Source: Planctomycetaceae bacterium
GTDB lineage: Bacteria; Planctomycetota; Planctomycetia; Planctomycetales; Planctomycetaceae
Length of the DNA: 11,320 nt
Reading direction: 5' to 3'
NCBI GenBank assembly: GCA_003445035.1
Contig: DLVV01000398.1
Location: forward strand, 1-11,320
Below the pieces are notes generated by a model. That model had not been told where the DNA came from. It worked only from the letters and a program-made list of their open reading frames with translations, and ran no database searches. The position numbers and the translations under genes were made by a program. Of this stretch, positions 6,929 to 11,320 are shown piece after piece (the first letter of the stretch is position 1; each line of letters opens with the position of its first letter).

Positions 6929-7588
6929 ATGCCCATCATCGCACTGGTCCGCCCAGGCTGCACCGACTTCGACGTCGAAAACCGAATCCAGGGAAACCTG
7001 GACCTGCCACTCAACGACGCCGGACACGCACAGGTCGCCGCGACAATTGACCAACTGGCCGAATGGCCGCTCGAGGCCGTATTCACCTCACCGGTCGACC
7101 CAGCCCGATCGACAGCCGAAGCGATCGCGGAGACACTTCAGCTTCGGCTGCAGATCCACGACGAGCTGCAGAATATTGACCATGGACTCTGGCAGGGATT
7201 GTCACTGGAGGAGATCAAGCGGAAGTCGCCAAAGATCCTCAAACGGTGGCAGGATTCCCCCGAACTGGTTCGCCCCCCGGAGGGTGAAACCATCCAGGAG
7301 GCACTGGCGCGTGCACTGTCAGCACTGAAAAAGCCGATGAAACGGGAGGTGTCCTTCGCGATCGTCACCTCCGACCCGCTGACCACCTTGCTGGGATGTG
7401 CGATCACGTCGGACCGACCCGAATTCGAGAATGTCACAGGTTGCCGCGAGCAGGATCAACTGACCGCCATCTACTCGACCAACGGCCGCATCCCGGCCAC
7501 CGACCCCGACCACCCGTGGCGAACCCAGGCAGCCACCGGAAGCCTGGTCTCCATCTCGTCAGACAACGGGAGCACCTCCGGTGGCTAA
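6929..7588 (+). CDS. Histidine-phosphatase-fold protein lacking both catalytic histidines (probable pseudoenzyme)
   Basis: The 219 residues align by eye with the phosphoglycerate-mutase/CobC-like histidine phosphatase superfamily. There is an N-terminal strand ALVRPGCT, then [19 protein letters not shown] (18-36), [16 protein letters not shown] (53-68), and the short block [13 protein letters not shown] (84-96). The defining RHG motif reads Arg8-Pro9-Gly10, so the phosphohistidine residue is gone. The second histidine strand reads AIVTSDP (144-150) with Ser where VSHG has His. The usual glutamate before the D-x-G-x-W-x-G block is Asn82. Arg8 and Arg60, which normally hold phosphate, remain. 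Phosphatase or mutase activity is therefore unlikely; binding of a phosphorylated ligand or partner is possible. The reading frame is intact, starts six bases after rpe behind GGAGG, and its end overlaps the accD start by eight bases. The fold assignment is good; the role is unknown. Confidence 0.8.
   Translation: MPIIALVRPGCTDFDVENRIQGNLDLPLNDAGHAQVAATIDQLAEWPLEAVFTSPVDPARSTAEAIAETLQLRLQIHDELQNIDHGLWQGLSLEEIKRKSPKILKRWQDSPELVRPPEGETIQEALARALSALKKPMKREVSFAIVTSDPLTTLLGCAITSDRPEFENVTGCREQDQLTAIYSTNGRIPATDPDHPWRTQAATGSLVSISSDNGSTSGG
7568..7572 (+). promoter_or_regulatory. Ribosome binding site that fixes the accD GTG start
   Basis: GGGAG lies eight bases before the GTG at 7581, inside the end of the preceding gene. 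It supports initiation in the eight-base overlap and suggests translational coupling. Confidence 0.65.
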
Positions 7589-8426
7589 GTCCAACCCGCA
7601 TGACTGGCTGACGCACGCAGACCGCGACAAGCGGGGAGTGCCCGCGGGACTGTGGATGCTCTGTGATGGCTGCGGATCCACCGTCTATCGGGCGGACGTT
7701 GAAGACAACCTCAACGTCTGCCCGGAATGTGACCACCATTTCTATGTTCCGGCTGCCGTCCGGATCGCACAGCTGCTCGACGAGGACAGTTTCGAGGAGT
7801 GGCACCAGGGACTCTCTCCACTCGACCCACTCGAATTCGCCGACCAGAAATCTTACGCCGATCGATTGGCGGCCGAGCAGAAGAAGACCGGTTTGACCGA
7901 AGCCTGCGTCGTGGGGCGTGGGTACATGCGAGGCCGACCTCTGGTCTTCGGCTTGACCGATGCCGGGTTTATCATGGGCAGCATGGGTTCGGTGGTTGGA
8001 GAAAAGCTGACACGGGCGATTGAGGAAGCCACACACCTACAACTGCCGCTGGTCATTGTCAGTGGATCCGGGGGTGGGGCCCGCATGCACGAAGGCATCC
8101 TCTCGCTGATGCAAATGGGCAAGGTCTCGGCCGCACTCGCCCGGTTCGACCAGGCCGGCGGCCTGTTCATTTCGGTAATGACCCATCCCACCATGGGTGG
8201 TGTCGCAGCCAGCTTCGCCTCTCTGGGCGACTTTGTCATTGCCGAACCCAAGGCCTTGATCGGGTTTGCCGGGCCCCGGGTGATCAAGTCCACCGTCAAC
8301 ATGGAATTGCCCGATGACTTCCAAACCAGCGAGTTCCTCTTGCAGTATGGTTTCGTCGACCGGATCATCCGACGACACAACCTCCGCAGTGAACTCGCTC
8401 GCTTGATCGACTACTGCGGTCAATAG
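7581..8426 (+). CDS. accD: Acetyl-CoA carboxylase carboxyltransferase subunit beta
   Basis: This is the beta subunit of the cytosolic carboxyltransferase (AccA2-AccD2) that moves CO2 from carboxybiotin to acetyl-CoA, giving malonyl-CoA for fatty acid synthesis. The 281 residues begin with the four-cysteine zinc ribbon Cys28-x2-Cys31 and Cys47-x2-Cys50. The crotonase-like carboxyltransferase fold follows. It includes the CoA/oxyanion region [12 protein letters not shown] followed by LSLMQMGK, then [16 protein letters not shown], and the near-invariant [16 protein letters not shown]. Later [19 protein letters not shown] closes the core. E. coli AccD is slightly longer, mainly in the tails. The GTG start has GGGAG eight bases upstream and overlaps the previous stop. 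The alpha subunit gene accA is not in the window. The kinase gene follows after eight bases, implying co-transcription. Confidence 0.97.
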   Translation: MAKSNPHDWLTHADRDKRGVPAGLWMLCDGCGSTVYRADVEDNLNVCPECDHHFYVPAAVRIAQLLDEDSFEEWHQGLSPLDPLEFADQKSYADRLAAEQKKTGLTEACVVGRGYMRGRPLVFGLTDAGFIMGSMGSVVGEKLTRAIEEATHLQLPLVIVSGSGGGARMHEGILSLMQMGKVSAALARFDQAGGLFISVMTHPTMGGVAASFASLGDFVIAEPKALIGFAGPRVIKSTVNMELPDDFQTSEFLLQYGFVDRIIRRHNLRSELARLIDYCGQ

Positions 8427-8434
8427 GCCTTGCC

Positions 8435-9328
8435 ATGCTCGAGTTCCTCAAGAACCTCTTCAAGAAGACGCCCAAGGTCGAAAAGGTCGACCTGGCCTCA
8501 CGATTCGAACTGATCGGTCGAATCGGACAAGGAAGCATGTCGAAGGTCTGGCGTGCCCGGGACCCCGGCACTGATCGCATGTACGCGGTCAAGGTGCTCG
8601 ACCGGGAAAAGACCCGCAAGCTGGAAGAACGCTTCCTCTCGAAGGGGCTCGAACGGCCCAGCGAAGGAGAGGTCGCCTTGCAGTTGGATCACCCAAGGAT
8701 CGTCAAGACATTCGAAACCGGCACGACGATCGACGACGAGTCCTTCCTGGTGATGGAATTTGTCGAAGGTGTCAGCCTCAGCTTTTTGATCGATACCCAG
8801 AATGAACACATGCAGCAGGGACGGTTGCGTTTCCTGATCGAATTGGGTGAGGCACTCGAGCACTTTCACTCGAAACACCTGATTCACCGCGACATCTGCC
8901 CGCGGAATATCATGCTGGATGAAAATTACCAGATCAAGCTGATTGATTTTGGCCTCGTTGTCCCCAATACGCCTCCGTTCCAACAACCTGGCAACCGCAC
9001 CGGTACCGCCAATTACATGGCCCCGGAACTGATGAAGCGAAAGAAAACGGACCAACGACTGGACATCTTCAGCTACGCGATGACCTGCTTCGAAATGTAC
9101 GCCAACAGGCTCCCCTGGGACTCGACCGGGCAGACCATCGAATTGATGCAGCAGCGGATCAACACTCCAGCGGCTGACATCCGCGACTTCGTTTCGGACA
9201 TCGACGAGGATGTTGCCGAGACAATCATGCGGGGCCTGGAGTCCGACCCGTCATCCCGATGGTCCTCGGCCAGCCAGATGGTCGCCCGTTTCCGCGATGC
9301 CAGGGAACGCCTCGAAGGCGTTCGCTAG
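8435..9328 (+). CDS. Soluble Hanks-type protein kinase with HRDICPRN catalytic loop
   Basis: The 297 residues are almost entirely one kinase domain, without a membrane helix or sensor domain. A basic leader MLEFLKNLFKKTPK comes first. The glycine loop GQGSMSKV is at 31-38, the ATP lysine Lys53 in YAVKVLD, and the helix-C glutamate is probably Glu79 before LDHPRIV. The catalytic loop is HRDICPRN (151-158) with Asp153, the metal motif DFG is at 171-173, GTANYMAPE spans 190-198, the structural Asp210 is in LDIFSYA, and the late conserved arginine is Arg275. All core residues for phosphotransfer are present except that the usual lysine two after the HRD aspartate is Cys155, with Arg157 at +4, the pattern of tyrosine kinases. 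The activation segment ends like a Ser/Thr kinase. The gene lies between accD and tsaB in one run, so control of lipid synthesis or translation is a reasonable guess only. Confidence 0.92.
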   Translation: MLEFLKNLFKKTPKVEKVDLASRFELIGRIGQGSMSKVWRARDPGTDRMYAVKVLDREKTRKLEERFLSKGLERPSEGEVALQLDHPRIVKTFETGTTIDDESFLVMEFVEGVSLSFLIDTQNEHMQQGRLRFLIELGEALEHFHSKHLIHRDICPRNIMLDENYQIKLIDFGLVVPNTPPFQQPGNRTGTANYMAPELMKRKKTDQRLDIFSYAMTCFEMYANRLPWDSTGQTIELMQQRINTPAADIRDFVSDIDEDVAETIMRGLESDPSSRWSSASQMVARFRDARERLEGVR

Positions 9329-9351
9329 CAGGTCGTGACCGGTTACTCGCC

Positions 9352-10044
9352 ATGCTCGTGCTGGGAATCGAAACCTCCGATCGTCCCGGTTCGGCCGCTC
9401 TCTGCTGCGACGGCGAGTGCCTGGCCGAAGTGCCGCTTGAACTCGACGGCCTCAGACACGCCCAGGCACTGCCCCCGGTCGTTGCCAGTCTGTTGGCCGA
9501 CCACCAGATCGTGCCCGGATCGCTGGACCTGATTGCGGTCAGCCATGGCCCGGGCAGTTTCACCGGCCTCCGTGTCGGCATCGCGTTTGCCAAGACTCTC
9601 GCCTGGGCCGTCGGCTGCAAACTTGTGGCCGTCGATACGTTCGAAGCCATTGCTTCCGAGACCCTCATCGACGTCGACACTCTCTGGGTCGCCTCGGATG
9701 CCCACCGTGATGAACTTTTCGTCCGGCACTTCAGCAGGAAGGTCGACGGACGATGGCAACCGGACGGCGATCACTCAATCGTGCCCTGCCACGACTGGTG
9801 TGACGCGAGAACCATTGAAGAGGTTGTGGTGACTGCCACGCCCGGCCTGTTGGACCGAGGTTCCGAACCCGTCAGGCACCGCATCGTCAGCGATCGCCCA
9901 CGGCCCGGCGCCGAATCGGTTGCCCGGCTCGGATACGACGCCTGTCTTGCCGGGGCCGCAGACGACCCCATAACCGTCGAACCACTCTACCTTCGGCGAA
10001 GCGCCGCCGAGGAAAAACGCGACTCGCTCCGCCCGGACGGCTAG
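9352..10044 (+). CDS. tsaB: tRNA threonylcarbamoyladenosine biosynthesis protein TsaB
   Basis: TsaB is the non-catalytic ASKHA-fold partner of TsaD. With TsaE it forms the cytosolic complex that installs t6A at position 37 of tRNAs decoding ANN codons. The 230 residues are the normal length. The start LVLGIETSDRPGSAAL is the first ASKHA strand pair, and the signature SHGPGSFTGLRVGIAFAKTL lies near 64-83, followed by LVAVDTFEAIA. The C-terminal end EPLYLRRSAAEEK is the usual P-x-Y-x-R tail of the family. The frame is open upstream into the kinase gene, but the ATG at 9352 gives the correct N-terminus. No strong ribosome binding site is seen, and the 23-base gap suggests coupling or read-through from the kinase. 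The gene is the last of the central run and converges with the hydrolase gene. Confidence 0.93.
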   Translation: MLVLGIETSDRPGSAALCCDGECLAEVPLELDGLRHAQALPPVVASLLADHQIVPGSLDLIAVSHGPGSFTGLRVGIAFAKTLAWAVGCKLVAVDTFEAIASETLIDVDTLWVASDAHRDELFVRHFSRKVDGRWQPDGDHSIVPCHDWCDARTIEEVVVTATPGLLDRGSEPVRHRIVSDRPRPGAESVARLGYDACLAGAADDPITVEPLYLRRSAAEEKRDSLRPDG

Positions 10045-10061
10045 GACCGGCTCGGTCGCCG
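10038..10061. terminator. Short hairpin between converging tsaB and hydrolase genes
   Basis: CGGC, a three-base bulge formed by the tsaB stop codon, then GACCG-gct-CGGTC and GCCG form nine pairs. The symmetric position between two stops 21 bases apart suits a bidirectional transcription end. No T-run is present on either strand, so this is tentative. Confidence 0.35.
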
Positions 10062-10065
10062 AACA

Positions 10066-11320
10066 CTAGTCCAGAACCAGGTCCGCCACCTGTCCGGGTG
10101 TTATCGGTTCGTCCTGGAGCGTGAGTTTCCGGCCGAAGAGTCCATCGAAAATCCCGTCAGCCATGTCGTAGATCTTCCGAAGCGGCATCAACTCGGCAGC
10201 CGGAACCCCTTTGGTCCCGCCAACGACCAACCGTGACGGAGCGGCAAGCGCTGCCAACCCGCCCAGCCCACCGTACTTCAGAGCCCCGGGCAACAACATC
10301 GGATCGTCGCGACGAGTGATCTTCGAGAAAGCAAACCCACCAATGTCAGCGATCGTCAATCCGCGACCGAGACTTTTCGACTGGGATTGAGACATCGCTG
10401 CACGGGCCAGCACGACCCATGTCCCAGCGCCGCCCGTACCGACCAGGTGGACACGACGTCGGCCCCATTTTTTTACATGCGGCGGGAGAACTGCCAACAC
10501 GTCACGAACACGATGTGTCAGCGGTGGCAGATTGTAGCCGTAGGTGTATCCAACAAAACTGCCATGCGTCGCCACGCTGGTGACCGGCTGCCCCTTCGGA
10601 GTCAGTTCCCCGGTCAGGAACACATCGGCCGAAAGAACGGCGTGACCGGCATCCAGCAGACGTCGCACTGCCGGCACCGGTCGCCCACGGCCATCAAACA
10701 GCGCAGACTTTCCGCGACCGTCGAACCACGCCACCAGCGATCCACTGGCCTCGCCGGAAGGTTTCAGAAGTGTCCAGGGAATCGCATGCCCGTCACCCTG
10801 CCGGGAAATCGTCCCGGTATCGAATGTTCCGCCCCCATCCAGTTGACCACCGCCGATCGGCTTGACGACGTGGCCTCTTGACGGAGCACCGGACAACAGG
10901 ACTTTTGCCGCAGACCCGACCACGCGACGGTAACGAGCCACCCCCTTGCGACCACCGGTCAACAACCGCGCGTACTGCCGTTCGGCTCGGCCCGACTGCG
11001 CAGCTCGGTATTGTTCCAGCGACATCGCGTCTTTGGGCTGTGGGTGTTCGTCGTCAAAGATCGCGAGCCGGCCCGGGGCGATCGGCCGGAAATCTCGCTC
11101 GCGAATCGGATCAACGAGGCCGAGTTTCAGGTACTGGTTCATCCACGCGTACATCATCTCTCGAGACACCTGGTTGTAGTTGTGGCCAAATTGGGGATAG
11201 CACTTGGCGTGGACCAGATCCGCCTTACCGAAAAGACCGTAGATGGCCTTCAACTCGGGCAATCCCTTCGTCTCGATATCGATCGTCCAATCGTCGGCGC
11301 CGCTGAGAGCCATCGGCCGA
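10066..11320 (-). CDS. Acetylxylan-esterase-like alpha/beta hydrolase, C-terminal part (5' end outside window)
   Basis: About 417 residues are visible. The frame stays open to the window edge, and the ATG at 11313 is probably internal because it falls in the middle of a conserved block. The first about 65 visible residues are the C-terminal end of an alpha/beta-hydrolase domain. SGADDWTIDIETKGLPEL matches the acid-bearing strand of planctomycete acetylxylan esterases, and CYPQFGHNYNQVSREMMYAW carries the likely catalytic histidine. The nucleophile serine would lie upstream, out of sight. After a linker, residues of about 175-370 (counted from that ATG) look like a second hydrolase module. It has PWTLLKP, a strand-helix pattern, VHLVGTGGAG where a G-x-S-x-G elbow is expected, and LPGALKYGGLGGLAALAAPSRLVV, typical of the esterase family. 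No serine sits in the elbow. Related proteins are exported enzymes acting on plant or algal polysaccharides; the signal peptide, if any, is not visible. Confidence 0.75.
   Translation of the reverse strand, partial: RPMALSGADDWTIDIETKGLPELKAIYGLFGKADLVHAKCYPQFGHNYNQVSREMMYAWMNQYLKLGLVDPIRERDFRPIAPGRLAIFDDEHPQPKDAMSLEQYRAAQSGRAERQYARLLTGGRKGVARYRRVVGSAAKVLLSGAPSRGHVVKPIGGGQLDGGGTFDTGTISRQGDGHAIPWTLLKPSGEASGSLVAWFDGRGKSALFDGRGRPVPAVRRLLDAGHAVLSADVFLTGELTPKGQPVTSVATHGSFVGYTYGYNLPPLTHRVRDVLAVLPPHVKKWGRRRVHLVGTGGAGTWVVLARAAMSQSQSKSLGRGLTIADIGGFAFSKITRRDDPMLLPGALKYGGLGGLAALAAPSRLVVGGTKGVPAAELMPLRKIYDMADGIFDGLFGRKLTLQDEPITPGQVADLVLD

Noticed and set aside
6929..6964. Frameshift or base-call error turning RHG into RPG
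   Set aside because: The frame is open on both sides and homology continues after the motif. The second histidine and the glutamate are missing too, so a single error cannot explain the loss.
9259..9351. Upstream in-frame extension of tsaB
   Set aside because: It lies inside the kinase gene in another frame. The ATG at 9352 begins exactly at the conserved first strand of TsaB.

Overview
This is a GC-rich chromosomal stretch that looks like a member of the Planctomycetota. The evidence is the mix of genes: a Tat-exported DUF1501 protein, a membrane-anchored leucine-rich-repeat protein, a soluble Hanks-type kinase and a large acetylxylan-esterase-like hydrolase sit among ordinary housekeeping genes. 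No rRNA, tRNA, CRISPR array, transposase, phage gene or integration scar was seen. The longest non-coding gap is 174 bases.

Layout. Left part (1-4923): a membrane-anchored LRR protein (+) runs tail to tail, with only 4 bases between stops, into a PAL-like NHL beta-propeller gene (-). That gene is divergent, across a 174-base regulatory gap, from a luciferase-like (LLM) flavin monooxygenase (+). A Tat-exported DUF1501 protein (+) follows, possibly on a leaderless transcript.

Central block (5066-10044, all +): glyceraldehyde-3-phosphate dehydrogenase (gap, GTG start, with a structured leader), ribulose-phosphate 3-epimerase (rpe), a histidine-phosphatase-fold protein that has lost both catalytic histidines, acetyl-CoA carboxylase beta subunit (accD, GTG start), a Ser/Thr-type kinase with a tyrosine-kinase-like catalytic loop, and tsaB of the tRNA t6A pathway. 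From rpe onward the genes are separated by 6, -8, 8 and 23 bases and look like one transcription unit. gap is 114-126 bases upstream of rpe, with a hairpin and a possible internal promoter between them.

Right edge (10066-11320, -): the C-terminal part of a large acetylxylan-esterase-type alpha/beta hydrolase. Its start lies outside the window, and its second hydrolase-like module appears to have lost its nucleophile.

How the genes may work together. The central block links glycolysis/pentose phosphate metabolism (gap, rpe), the committed step of fatty acid synthesis (accD), translation fidelity (tsaB) and two potential signalling proteins (the kinase and the pseudo-phosphatase). The most speculative idea is the divergent monooxygenase / PAL-like lyase pair. 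Together they could perform an amidation-like oxidative N-dealkylation in which a flavin enzyme takes the place of the copper hydroxylase of animal PAM.
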